Source: CAZIKB01 sp964539665
GTDB taxonomy: Bacteria > Zhuqueibacterota > Zhuqueibacteria > Oceanimicrobiales > Oceanimicrobiaceae
NCBI GenBank assembly: GCA_964539665.1
Contig: CAZIKB010000013.1
Span: 1 to 64,000, forward strand
DNA length: 64,000 nucleotides
Reading direction: 5' to 3'
Position numbers and translations under genes: made by a program. The notes under the pieces were generated by a model. The model was not told where the DNA came from. It did not search any database and saw only the letters and a program-made list of their open reading frames with translations. Shown piece by piece: positions 1-8,310 of this stretch; position 1 is the stretch's first letter, and each line of letters starts with the position of its first letter.

Positions 1-342
1 GTTATAAAGATAAAAAACTCTTAACTCTGTGTCCACTGAAATATAACAACTTCATATTTTTATAAAATTGTACCTCCCTGAAAGGTGCGTCAATCAAAGG
101 CGGTACAATAGGAGTCGTTTTAAGAAGTTAACACCAGTTAGTGTTATCCAGAATTTAAATCAGCATTGGCTTCCCTGGTGACGATTGCGTTACACTTGCG
201 AGCATTATTGAAAGCGAGAAACAACCGAAGCAATCTTTAAAAATATATGAGATTGACTCGGTTGTGCTCGTATTGATAAGAAATAAAATTCGTGATTTCC
301 TTAAATCAAACACTAATCAGCCGCAGCGATGCCATCTTTCTT
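1..342. other. Non-coding flank downstream of oadB
   Basis: No supportable gene is seen. Bases 196-236 carry a degenerate copy of a dispersed repeat (TTGCGAGC, then CCGAAGCAATCT) that also occurs at 8076-8158 and around 63472-63530. The rest is AT-rich sequence beyond the oadB stop. Confidence 0.5.
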
Positions 343-1470
343 TTACATAAGCAAAGTAAGAAAAACACCCGCCGCCATCGCCGAACCAATCACTCCAGCT
401 ACATTTGGTCCCATAGCCGGCATCAGGAGATTGACCTCGCCGTCGGTGCTATCAGAAACAAACTTCTGGACTACGCGGGCTGCCATAGGTACGGCGGAAA
501 CACCCGCTGCGCCAATGCAGGGATTTATTTTTTTTGTAGCAGGTAAAAATAAATTGATTAATTTAGCAAAAAGAATCCCTCCCGCGGTACTGAATGAAAA
601 GGCCACTGCCCCAAGACCAAGAATCATAAGCGTTTGTAAATTCAGGAAATTCGCACTTTCCATGGTAGCGCCGACCGCCACACCTAAAAATATCGTGACA
701 ATATCAATTAATGCGCCGCCAGCGGTTCTTCGAAGACGCTCTGTTACCCCGCATTCTCTAATCAGGTTGCCGAACATCAACATGCCAATGAGAGGTGCGG
801 CTGAGGGTACAGCCAGCGAAGCAATTATGCCTGTGCAGACTGGAAACAAAATGACCGCTGTTTTTGATACGGGAATCGCCTGAGGCATTGAAATAGCTCG
901 CTCTTTTTTAGTGGTCAAAGCACGCAATATCGGCGGTTGGATAATAGGAACAAGCGACATGTAGCTATAGGCGGCTAACGCAACCGGGCCCAGAAGATGC
1001 GGTGCAAGCTGAGCAGACAGGAAAATGGTTGTGGGGCCGTCTGCTCCTCCAATAATTCCAATACAGGCTGCTTCCTTCATATCAAATCCAAACAAATATG
1101 CAGATCCAAGTGCAGCAACAAATATCCCTGCCTGTGCTGCCGCACCCAAAAGGAAGGTGATTGGCCTCCCCAAAAGGGGGCGAAAATCTGTTAGCACTCC
1201 CACGCCTAAAAATATAATTGGTGGCAGAAGTTCTGTTTTTATGCCTTGACTATAAATGAGCGCGATAATACCTTCTCCGTCTGATCCCATATCAGCGAGA
1301 GGTAAATTTGCCAGTATGATGCCAAATGCGATAGGAATCAGTAAGAGAGGTTCATATTCTTTAGTTATTGCCAGATAAATTAAAACTCCTGAAACCGCGA
1401 ACATAATCCAATTACCCCAGGTCATGTTGGCAAAACCAGACTGCTTGAAGAGTTCAATAAATGTATCCAT
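343..1470 (-). CDS. oadB: Oxaloacetate decarboxylase beta subunit, Na+-translocating
   Basis: This 375-residue inner-membrane protein matches the OadB/GcdB/MmdB family, which decarboxylates carboxybiotin carried by the alpha subunit and exports Na+. The family signature GGADGPTTI lies at residues 141-149 in a long series of hydrophobic segments, and a second conserved region, NPCIGAAGVSAVPMAARVVQ, sits near residues 315-335. The length fits the family. The gene is last in an operon-like row read leftward, oadG-oadA-oadB, with an 83-base gap after oadA. A purine-rich stretch (AAGGTAAAAGG) precedes the ATG. Sequence alone does not separate oxaloacetate from methylmalonyl-CoA or glutaconyl-CoA decarboxylases, but the fused alpha subunit next door favours oxaloacetate. 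Confidence 0.93.
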   Translation of the reverse strand: MDTFIELFKQSGFANMTWGNWIMFAVSGVLIYLAITKEYEPLLLIPIAFGIILANLPLADMGSDGEGIIALIYSQGIKTELLPPIIFLGVGVLTDFRPLLGRPITFLLGAAAQAGIFVAALGSAYLFGFDMKEAACIGIIGGADGPTTIFLSAQLAPHLLGPVALAAYSYMSLVPIIQPPILRALTTKKERAISMPQAIPVSKTAVILFPVCTGIIASLAVPSAAPLIGMLMFGNLIRECGVTERLRRTAGGALIDIVTIFLGVAVGATMESANFLNLQTLMILGLGAVAFSFSTAGGILFAKLINLFLPATKKINPCIGAAGVSAVPMAARVVQKFVSDSTDGEVNLLMPAMGPNVAGVIGSAMAAGVFLTLLM

Positions 1471-1553
1471 TTTTATAACCTTTTACCTTAGATTTGCACT
1501 AATTATGATCAAACCCCGATTTTTCTTTAGTTATTTACAATATAAGGTCGAGG

Positions 1554-3398
1554 TTACGAAATGGTTAGAATTGGATTTGAAGCATCAATCTCATCACCAA
1601 TTCCCACAAGTATGGCGGCGACAACACCGTCACATGGGGCCTTAATATCGTGTTTTGTTTTCAAGGCTTCCACAGCGGCAACGACCTGTCCTTTGCTTAC
1701 TGTAGCACCAACTTTAACCAGAATATCAGCTACTTCAACTAATCCTGTGAATGTTGAATAAACCGGCGTCCCACCTGCTGAAGTTTTGGCCGGGGTTGCC
1801 GCAGCAAGCTTTTGTGCAGGCTGTCCACTATCTTTGGAAGTCATGGGTTCTATGGTAACTACAAAAGTGTGTACTTTACCGTCTTCTTCCACGGTGCATT
1901 TTGAAGTGACCGGCTCGGTTATGCCAGCAACTGCAGGCTGAGATGTTGGCGCAGGTTTTGGTTCTTCTTTCTTTTTAAATGGGATATCAATTTTACCTTT
2001 GCCAGTGAGTAAACGAATTCCCTCATTGGCTTCCATTTTTTTGCCGGGCACCATGGCAGCCAGGACCACGAAAGTATTTCTTTCATTTATCGGCAAATTT
2101 CGTTCTTCGAGCGCTTTTTGGGCGGGCTCAATATTTTTCGGAGCAGCTTCCAGGGGATCGCCATCGAACACAGGGAGGTTTAATTGTTCAGAAGCGATTT
2201 TAATCACTGCCGGATCCGGCGGAAGTGGGGTTTTACCAAAGTAACCAAGAACAGCCCGGCCAAATCCTCCGTCGAATTTCTCCCAGCGTCCATACATTAC
2301 GTTATTGAACGCTTGCAGCCAGTATTGTTGACTACCTGGTGTGACACTGGTCCAGGCGCCGCCAGCTTTTACAACAACCGGAAATTCTGCCAGCACTTCG
2401 CTGTATTTATGCAAGATACCCGCTTTAGCCATCATGTGGACATTCGGACCAATCGCTCCACCCGGCATTGGAAATCCAATAACTCTTGCATCTGCTGTGG
2501 TTGTGATGGGATTAAAGTGATATTCTTTCAATCCTTCATTCAATAAATCTTCAATTATGGACATTTTGCTTTCATCAATTTCGAGTGTAAATCCAGAACC
2601 TTTAAGAGCGTGCGCCATAGAGCGAACATCAGGTTGAACGGTACCGCTGGCCATTGGGCGAACAGAAAGATCAATACCGTCCACCCCGGCCTGGATTCCG
2701 GCCATATAACAGGCAACCGCCATACTGGCTGTGTCGTGTGTGTGCAGCCATAAAATAGTATCTTTGGGCATAATCTTTTTCAGTCCGACAACTGTATCGT
2801 AGATGGTCTTTGGATCACAGGTGCCGCTTGCATCTTTTAGACAAATGCTATCGATTTTCATGTCACTCTTAATTAAACGACGGCCAATATCAATGTAAAA
2901 ATCAGATGTGTGAACTTCATCAGATTTAAAGGGTAAGCCCATGAGCGCTATACAAACCTGATGATGCATTCCCGCATCAACGATGGGAGGAGCTGTATTC
3001 ACCAGATTTCGCACATCATTCATATAATCAAAATTTCGATCCCAGGTGGTGCCCGCTTCTTGCATCAATTTTGCTTGCAGCCGGAGTCCTTCAATTGATT
3101 GAGTAGTCAAAGTTACGCCTGAAACAGAGCGGGTTAGAATTTGAAGATCCGACTCTGGTCCGATCGCTTCCCTGATAGTCTGCATGGTTTCAAATGGATT
3201 TTCCCCGAGATAAAATAACGGCGCCTGAAAGCGTGCTCCACCGCCAAATTCAAAGTGGCGAATACCGACCTCGACAGAAGCCTTGAGTGCAGGAAGAAAA
3301 TCATTTAAGCGTACTTTACCGCCAAACGAACTTTGCAGTCCGTCTCTGAATGGGGTAAACATCACCCTGATGCTTTTTGTTTTTTTTGAAAAGATCAT
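1554..3398 (-). CDS. oadA: Oxaloacetate decarboxylase alpha subunit with biotinyl domain
   Basis: The 614-residue protein has the carboxyltransferase TIM barrel at its N-terminus (FTPFRDGLQSS near residue 15, with the metal-binding Asp; WLHTHDTASMA with metal-binding His residues; LKDASGTCDP with the active-site Lys), a PYC/OADA middle domain, a Pro/Ala-rich linker near residues 480-550 and a C-terminal biotinyl domain. It moves the carboxyl group of oxaloacetate to biotin. The acceptor is EALKTKHD, with Lys580 34 residues from the end. The usual Met before the lysine is Leu, encoded TTG, one base from ATG. The start overlaps the oadG stop as ATGA, and GAGGAGGT precedes it, so translational coupling is likely. 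Confidence 0.94.
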   Translation of the reverse strand: MIFSKKTKSIRVMFTPFRDGLQSSFGGKVRLNDFLPALKASVEVGIRHFEFGGGARFQAPLFYLGENPFETMQTIREAIGPESDLQILTRSVSGVTLTTQSIEGLRLQAKLMQEAGTTWDRNFDYMNDVRNLVNTAPPIVDAGMHHQVCIALMGLPFKSDEVHTSDFYIDIGRRLIKSDMKIDSICLKDASGTCDPKTIYDTVVGLKKIMPKDTILWLHTHDTASMAVACYMAGIQAGVDGIDLSVRPMASGTVQPDVRSMAHALKGSGFTLEIDESKMSIIEDLLNEGLKEYHFNPITTTADARVIGFPMPGGAIGPNVHMMAKAGILHKYSEVLAEFPVVVKAGGAWTSVTPGSQQYWLQAFNNVMYGRWEKFDGGFGRAVLGYFGKTPLPPDPAVIKIASEQLNLPVFDGDPLEAAPKNIEPAQKALEERNLPINERNTFVVLAAMVPGKKMEANEGIRLLTGKGKIDIPFKKKEEPKPAPTSQPAVAGITEPVTSKCTVEEDGKVHTFVVTIEPMTSKDSGQPAQKLAAATPAKTSAGGTPVYSTFTGLVEVADILVKVGATVSKGQVVAAVEALKTKHDIKAPCDGVVAAILVGIGDEIDASNPILTIS

Positions 3399-3619
3399 TT
3401 TACCTCCTCAATCTTGGTTAATTTTGTTCCAGGATACAGCGTTTTGTAAGTATTTGCGATGGCAGCGATGACAGCAACATTTGTACCTGCAATTTTTTCT
3501 GGAAATAAAAATATGATAAGCCGCATGACCAAAGCCAAAAACGATAACAGCACAAATACAGCAATGAATGCTGAACCACAAATTGTAAGAAGATCAGGTG
3601 AAGACATATAAATCTCCAT
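3395..3619 (-). CDS. oadG: Oxaloacetate decarboxylase gamma-like small subunit
   Basis: This 74-residue protein has one strong membrane helix (about residues 10-38) and a short polar tail, the normal shape of the OadG/MmdD family, which holds the alpha and beta subunits together. The tail contains NVAVIAAIANTYK, similar to the OadG C-terminal region. It is first in the oadGAB row and its TGA overlaps the oadA ATG. Identity rests on size, topology and position more than on motifs. A 74-residue ORF in another frame over the same bases (3418-3642) is a shadow. Confidence 0.8.
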   Translation of the reverse strand: MEIYMSSPDLLTICGSAFIAVFVLLSFLALVMRLIIFLFPEKIAGTNVAVIAAIANTYKTLYPGTKLTKIEEVK

Positions 3620-3951
3620 TTAATTTTAATTAGTAATGACAATTCCCTTAAGTCAACAAATCGTTAAGCAATTTTCCTTTTCTAATTATTTGTTGTGATT
3701 TGTAATAAATTAGTTACTTTTTTTTCAGGACTATTTGGAAAGGTTTTTTCAGAATTTTTGAAACGACAATTTTCATGCCAGTATTTTAATATTTCAATAT
3801 TAATTAGATCGGTCTAATATATTGATTTTATTGATATTGTTTTTTCGGCAGGAGCTTTCAGGATTTCAACCATTTTTTTTTCTTATTATTAAGAATAAAG
3901 AACAGTAATATTCTCATATTTAAGAGTAAATTTTTCAACCTTCTTTATGAC
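3620..3951. promoter_or_regulatory. AT-rich leader of oadGAB with a small palindrome
   Basis: This 332-base gap between birA and oadG has no ORF worth calling. It should hold the oadGAB promoter, read leftward. An inverted repeat ATTAGA-TCGG-TCTAAT lies at 3803-3818 and could be an operator. No regulator can be assigned. Confidence 0.3.
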
Positions 3952-4896
3952 TTATTGACGCTCAGTCTCTAAAACTAATCTTCCTTTTAAAACAGGAGAG
4001 TGAATGCCTTCTAAAATCAACTCGAGATTATCACCGATGGAATTCACTTTTCCATGCGCCATCTCTTTCATTTTTTTAACAGGTTCATCGCTGAAAATAG
4101 TGACCTCTTTTCCAATAACCAGCGACCTCTGCCGATAAAAGTTGAGCAATGTCGAAAAATCTCCTTTTAAGAGAGTGAGATAATTTTGATCAAGATATCG
4201 AATGAGCCGGTGAAAAGCGATTGATTGATTGCAAAATTTGGTGTTATTCAAAAAATCACAAAGAGAAGTCACCTCCGGAACAAATGGCGTGGGCTGAACC
4301 TTCGGTTTTGTTTCGACATTTAAACCAATTCCCATAAAAGCACCCGTTACTATTTTGCCCTGTGATTGAGTGCGGGCTAAAACACCGCAAACTTTTGCAT
4401 TGCCAACTAATATGTCATTCACCCACTTTACCATTGCTTTATTCGTCAAGTTATCAATGGAATCAAGTGTTTGCAAAACCGAAACTGCCGATAAAATAGT
4501 GAATGCCACGCCAAAATTCTCGATTTCCTGATTCGGCGCCAGGAATACTGAAAGGTGGATATTGCCGGCTAAACTAACCCAGGGTCGATTCTTGAATCCG
4601 TGAAACTTTCTACCTGAACCTGCAATGCAAAGAATACCGTGCGGCAGGGATAAATCTTCACATGAAACATCTACTAAAACATCAAATTGAGATTTGGCAG
4701 CCTGTCCGACGATGAAAAGATATTGCCAAAGATAATTTGATTCAATAGTTGCCTGATATATTATTTTCTGGGGCATCAATTTGAAAGCCAGAGCGCCGAT
4801 ATTTTGGTCCACCGTTGAAAGCTGTACAATTTGCCAATCCAGTCTGTCCGAAAGGATTCTTTCTGCAAATTTAATATTATCGGTAATTATGATCAC
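3952..4896 (-). CDS. birA: Biotin--protein ligase (BPL/LplA/LipB fold)
   Basis: The 314-residue protein looks like a ligase that activates biotin as biotinyl-AMP and attaches it to a lysine. KWVNDILV (the family KWPND motif), followed by KVCGVLART and a GIGLNVE motif, identify the catalytic domain. The biotin-binding loop is unusual: in place of GRGRRGR it reads GSGRKFHGFKNRPW, an altered and longer form, followed by the GN and LS residues typical of this strand. There is no N-terminal helix-turn-helix, so it is probably not a repressor. The start is GTG (4894-4896). It lies just upstream of oadGAB on the same strand, whose OadA is the only biotin acceptor in the window. Confidence 0.82.
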   Translation of the reverse strand: MIIITDNIKFAERILSDRLDWQIVQLSTVDQNIGALAFKLMPQKIIYQATIESNYLWQYLFIVGQAAKSQFDVLVDVSCEDLSLPHGILCIAGSGRKFHGFKNRPWVSLAGNIHLSVFLAPNQEIENFGVAFTILSAVSVLQTLDSIDNLTNKAMVKWVNDILVGNAKVCGVLARTQSQGKIVTGAFMGIGLNVETKPKVQPTPFVPEVTSLCDFLNNTKFCNQSIAFHRLIRYLDQNYLTLLKGDFSTLLNFYRQRSLVIGKEVTIFSDEPVKKMKEMAHGKVNSIGDNLELILEGIHSPVLKGRLVLETERQ

Positions 4897-4914
4897 GGTT
4901 ACCTGCCAACCTTC

Positions 4915-5439
4915 CTAATTCACTCGTTTCATGGAAAAGAACTCAATCATTCCCAGGAGCATAAATGCCCTGGTAATAAGAACAAAGGACAAAACATAGA
5001 TGACCAGCAAAGGAACTTCTGCCAGCAGGTGATGCGGAGCATCGCTCTCCCAGCCCCAAACTGAATAAGCGTACAGAAGTTTCACATAATAACCACTAAC
5101 ATATATCAACAACGCCAGCACTCCTGTTACAAATGAAATTAAAGCCTGACGCTGAATTCGGGGCCTATTTTGCTTTATTTTGAATTTGTTGCGATTGCTA
5201 AATGTGAACAATACAAAAAACAGAATTGCAAGAGTTGAGAGGGTAGTAATCAGGTACGGTGAGAGATAGACGAAGGCGCCATCCTGGTCAAATGTTTTCA
5301 GGGGTACAAATTTTGTAAGTACGTTTGAAAGTGGAAAGAATACTGATAAACCGGCCAGGATACCCCAGAGATTCTGTAGAAATGAAATGAATTCTTTAAA
5401 TTCAGTTAAGAAAGTTGTGCCTCTTTTTGGATTACTCAT
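4915..5439 (-). CDS. Small four-helix membrane protein, unknown function
   Basis: The product is a 174-residue protein with four predicted membrane helices and a basic loop (NRNKFKIKQNRPRIQRQ) between helices 2 and 3. I do not recognise the family. I chose the ATG at 5439 (MSNPKRGT) because AAAGG precedes it; the frame is open to a TTG at 5496, which would add 19 residues. It ends 18 bases before birA on the same strand, so the two may be co-transcribed. Confidence 0.6.
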   Translation of the reverse strand: MSNPKRGTTFLTEFKEFISFLQNLWGILAGLSVFFPLSNVLTKFVPLKTFDQDGAFVYLSPYLITTLSTLAILFFVLFTFSNRNKFKIKQNRPRIQRQALISFVTGVLALLIYVSGYYVKLLYAYSVWGWESDAPHHLLAEVPLLVIYVLSFVLITRAFMLLGMIEFFSMKRVN

Positions 5440-5543
5440 TTCCGCCAACCTTTTTTCTAATTTAATCTGGCCGCGCTGATAAACAACAAGTTCCAAACAG
5501 TTTTGAGTATTGAACCTTTTATTAATTCAAACAAAATTGCGCT

Positions 5544-7949
5544 TTAATATCTGAATTGCGCCCCAAATATAAAATTCCTCCCCGGCGCATTAAGACCGCT
5601 TAAATGTTCACGGTAATTACGGTCTGATAGATTGGTTACTGCAAATTTTATGGTAAACGCTTCAGCTAATTTTATTCCCGATCTTAAATTTAGAGTGTAC
5701 CATCCGGGGGTACCGCCTTCTGGAATACGCAGATCTAATTTATCCTCCGCCGAAAGACGATTCTGATTGACTGCAAACCGGGTATTCATTTCCAGCCAAT
5801 ATTTTTTGCTGTTCCACCGCATGCCCAGCAAACCATTCAAAGGTGGAATCCCGGTTAAAGGCTCCCGGGCTGACTTGTTTTGCCCGTAAGTATAACTGAA
5901 ATTTCCCAAAACCGACAAATTAGAGTTTACAACCACTTCGGCGTTCATGGCCAGGCCGGTCGTGAAAGCTTTGCCAGCGTTTTCTTTGTGATACACAGCA
6001 AGGCTGTCCCCGTCATCAATAATAAAATCTGCGCCATTAAATTCAGCAGGTTTTCGAACCAGCAAATCAGTGATATGATTGTAAAATCCAACGATATTGG
6101 CTCGCAAGCGGTCTGAATAGATTTTAAAGCCGCCATCCAAACTGAACATTTTTTCCGGGCCAACACCAGGATTGGGTACATCAAAGAAACTACTGCCTTT
6201 GCCCGGTCCCAATTTAGAAACATCGTCTAAGTTGGGCGTCCTGAATCCCTGGGCAATATTCGTCACGAAATGAATATTTTCGCTCAATGAAACATGCGAA
6301 CCGAGACTGCCCGTCAAAGCTGTCGATGTTTGTTCGATAGTCCCCAAATTAACACTACTTAAATAATCTCTAAAGGGAGCATTTAACCTAGAGGCGCTAA
6401 GACGTGTGCCAACGGTTAAATTCCATTTTGGCAGGACCTGAAAAGCATCTTGTACAAATAAGCCAAAATTTAAAAAAGAAGAACCATCCGGAAATAGCGG
6501 ATCTCGTGCGGATAGTTCATTCGTTGACATATCCCGTTGATAAGACTTCGTTGCAACTTTATCGTAATAGAATTCTGTTCCATATACCAAATGATGCTTA
6601 TGAGCGAGAAACTTATTAAATTGTAGCTGGAATCCGGAGGTTAAGGTTCTGAATTGGTCAGTGGTCTTATTCACGCTTGAGAACTTTTGTCGAAAGCGTC
6701 GTTCAAATTGTCTCTGCAAAGAAAGGGTAACAATCGCATTGTTAAAAAACGAATTACCATGGTTGTTCACATAGCTCAAATAAACCAGATCGCGTACCTG
6801 GGGATCAAAGGTTCGAATAGAATCTTTCAGCGTTTCTACAACATCATATCGCGGCACCCCATTCTGTCGATTCATTTGATAGCCAAATGTTATTTGTTGC
6901 AGATCAGAAACTTTAAACAGGGTTTTAGCGCTGAGACCGTAAGCATCATAAGCATTCGGGCTTTGGGTTTTATGGAGTACCCGCTTTGTGCGAGAATCAT
7001 TTTGTAAACGCTGCATCAATGTTGTCCCACCCTGACCTCCTCTGGTGATATCGCCATAAGATTTATAAGAAGCATCAACAAGAACTCCCCATTTTGAATT
7101 TGATGTCATAAAATTCAGGTGTGTGGTTCGTGTGTGATCGGCAGTTGAAAGGTTAGCAGATACAGATCCATTAAATAAATAGCCCGGGTTTTGATTTAAC
7201 AACGGTTTTTTGGTTATGACATTTACAACGCCGCCTAAAGCGTCACTTCCATACATGACGGAATTCGGTCCGTGAACAATTTCAACTCTGTCCAGGGTTT
7301 CTGAATCAATCGTATTTAAATATTGAACATTCCCCCCACGATAGGTCGCATTGTTTAAGCGTATGCCATCGACCAGAAAAAGCAGCTTATTGGCTTTTAA
7401 TCCACGGATAATTGGCGAGCCGCCGCCCTGGTTGGTTTTTTGTACAACCACCCCAACTTCTTCGCGCAATAGTTCAGGCACTTGCTGAATATTTTTTTCC
7501 TGAATTTTTTCTGAAGTGATTATAGATACGAGTTTAGGGACTTCATAAATTAAATCCTGCTTACGCGCGGCGGTAACAACGAGGTCTGCCAATTCAATGA
7601 TGGTTGGAATCATTTCAATATTCATTTCAACCTTTTCATTGGATTTTTTGAAGTCCATTTTTTTATATACCGTCTGATATCCCTGCAGTTGAAAAACTAA
7701 ATCAAATGTGCCAAGGGGTACTCTGTCAATTTGAAATCGCCCTCCAAAATCAGTTACATCGCCGCGATTTATGGATTCAATGAAAACCTGGACATGCGGA
7801 AGAGGGATGTTTTGACTATTGTCCACAACCTGGCCAAAAATCAGAGTATTTGAATTATGATTTTGAGCACGGCCGGGAATGTGAGAAATAAAAATTTGAA
7901 TTATAAAAAATACGATGATGGCCAAAAAGGTTATTCGAAGAGAGTTCAT
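5544..7949 (-). CDS. TonB-dependent outer-membrane receptor with carboxypeptidase-like N-domain
   Basis: This 801-residue protein has a signal sequence, a carboxypeptidase-regulatory-like beta-sandwich (about residues 35-115, GQVVDNSQNIPLPHVQVFIE), a plug domain (about 130-250, with IIRGLKANKLLFLVDGIRLN and the conserved VEIVHGPNSVMYGSDALGG) and a C-terminal barrel ending in aromatic Tyr (FGAQFRY). Such receptors take up siderophores, cobalamin, metals or oligosaccharides. There is no SusD partner beside it, which argues against a SusC glycan importer. The substrate cannot be named. A 362-base gap with repeats separates it from the gene to its right. Confidence 0.9.
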   Translation of the reverse strand: MNSLRITFLAIIVFFIIQIFISHIPGRAQNHNSNTLIFGQVVDNSQNIPLPHVQVFIESINRGDVTDFGGRFQIDRVPLGTFDLVFQLQGYQTVYKKMDFKKSNEKVEMNIEMIPTIIELADLVVTAARKQDLIYEVPKLVSIITSEKIQEKNIQQVPELLREEVGVVVQKTNQGGGSPIIRGLKANKLLFLVDGIRLNNATYRGGNVQYLNTIDSETLDRVEIVHGPNSVMYGSDALGGVVNVITKKPLLNQNPGYLFNGSVSANLSTADHTRTTHLNFMTSNSKWGVLVDASYKSYGDITRGGQGGTTLMQRLQNDSRTKRVLHKTQSPNAYDAYGLSAKTLFKVSDLQQITFGYQMNRQNGVPRYDVVETLKDSIRTFDPQVRDLVYLSYVNNHGNSFFNNAIVTLSLQRQFERRFRQKFSSVNKTTDQFRTLTSGFQLQFNKFLAHKHHLVYGTEFYYDKVATKSYQRDMSTNELSARDPLFPDGSSFLNFGLFVQDAFQVLPKWNLTVGTRLSASRLNAPFRDYLSSVNLGTIEQTSTALTGSLGSHVSLSENIHFVTNIAQGFRTPNLDDVSKLGPGKGSSFFDVPNPGVGPEKMFSLDGGFKIYSDRLRANIVGFYNHITDLLVRKPAEFNGADFIIDDGDSLAVYHKENAGKAFTTGLAMNAEVVVNSNLSVLGNFSYTYGQNKSAREPLTGIPPLNGLLGMRWNSKKYWLEMNTRFAVNQNRLSAEDKLDLRIPEGGTPGWYTLNLRSGIKLAEAFTIKFAVTNLSDRNYREHLSGLNAPGRNFIFGAQFRY

Positions 7950-8075
7950 GTGTTTCGTGCGTTTTCTTAGATGATACGTTTATTAGGAATTGCGGCTAAA
8001 AATATATATTAACTTTACATTAAGTAGTAATCATAACAAATGAATTTGTGTCTGAACGAAAACACAATCCTTGTT

Positions 8076-8158
8076 GTCATTGCGAGCGTTTATCAGAGAA
8101 GCAATTTCTCAATTAGCCAGGCGGGAGATCGCTTCGACAAAAAATACCTCGCAATGAC
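8076..8158. repeat. Nested inverted repeat in the 7950-8310 spacer
   Basis: The outer arms GTCATTGCGAG (8076-8086) and CTCGCAATGAC (8148-8158) match perfectly over 11 bases, and inner arms GAAGCAATTTCTC and GAGATCGCTTC match imperfectly. Related pieces occur at 196-236 and near 63472-63530, so this is a dispersed palindromic element. The words TGTCTGAACGAAAAC and TATCCGAACGAAAAC on either side (about 8050 and 8190) are also near-copies of each other. The rest of the spacer holds no gene. Confidence 0.7.
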
Positions 8159-8310
8159 TTCCAAAATGTATAGCTTTCAGTTAAACACTAATTAGTATCC
8201 GAACGAAAACTCTTTCACTCACAATGACAGGATTTGAATAATAGTTGTCGTCATTCACCCACAAATTATCTTACTCCCTTATTTGTCACGAATTCAATCA
8301 ACCTTTCACT

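Noticed and set aside
329..883. 184-codon ORF on the plus strand
   Set aside because: It lies entirely opposite oadB, whose family match is clear; the frame is open only as a shadow of the membrane-protein codons.
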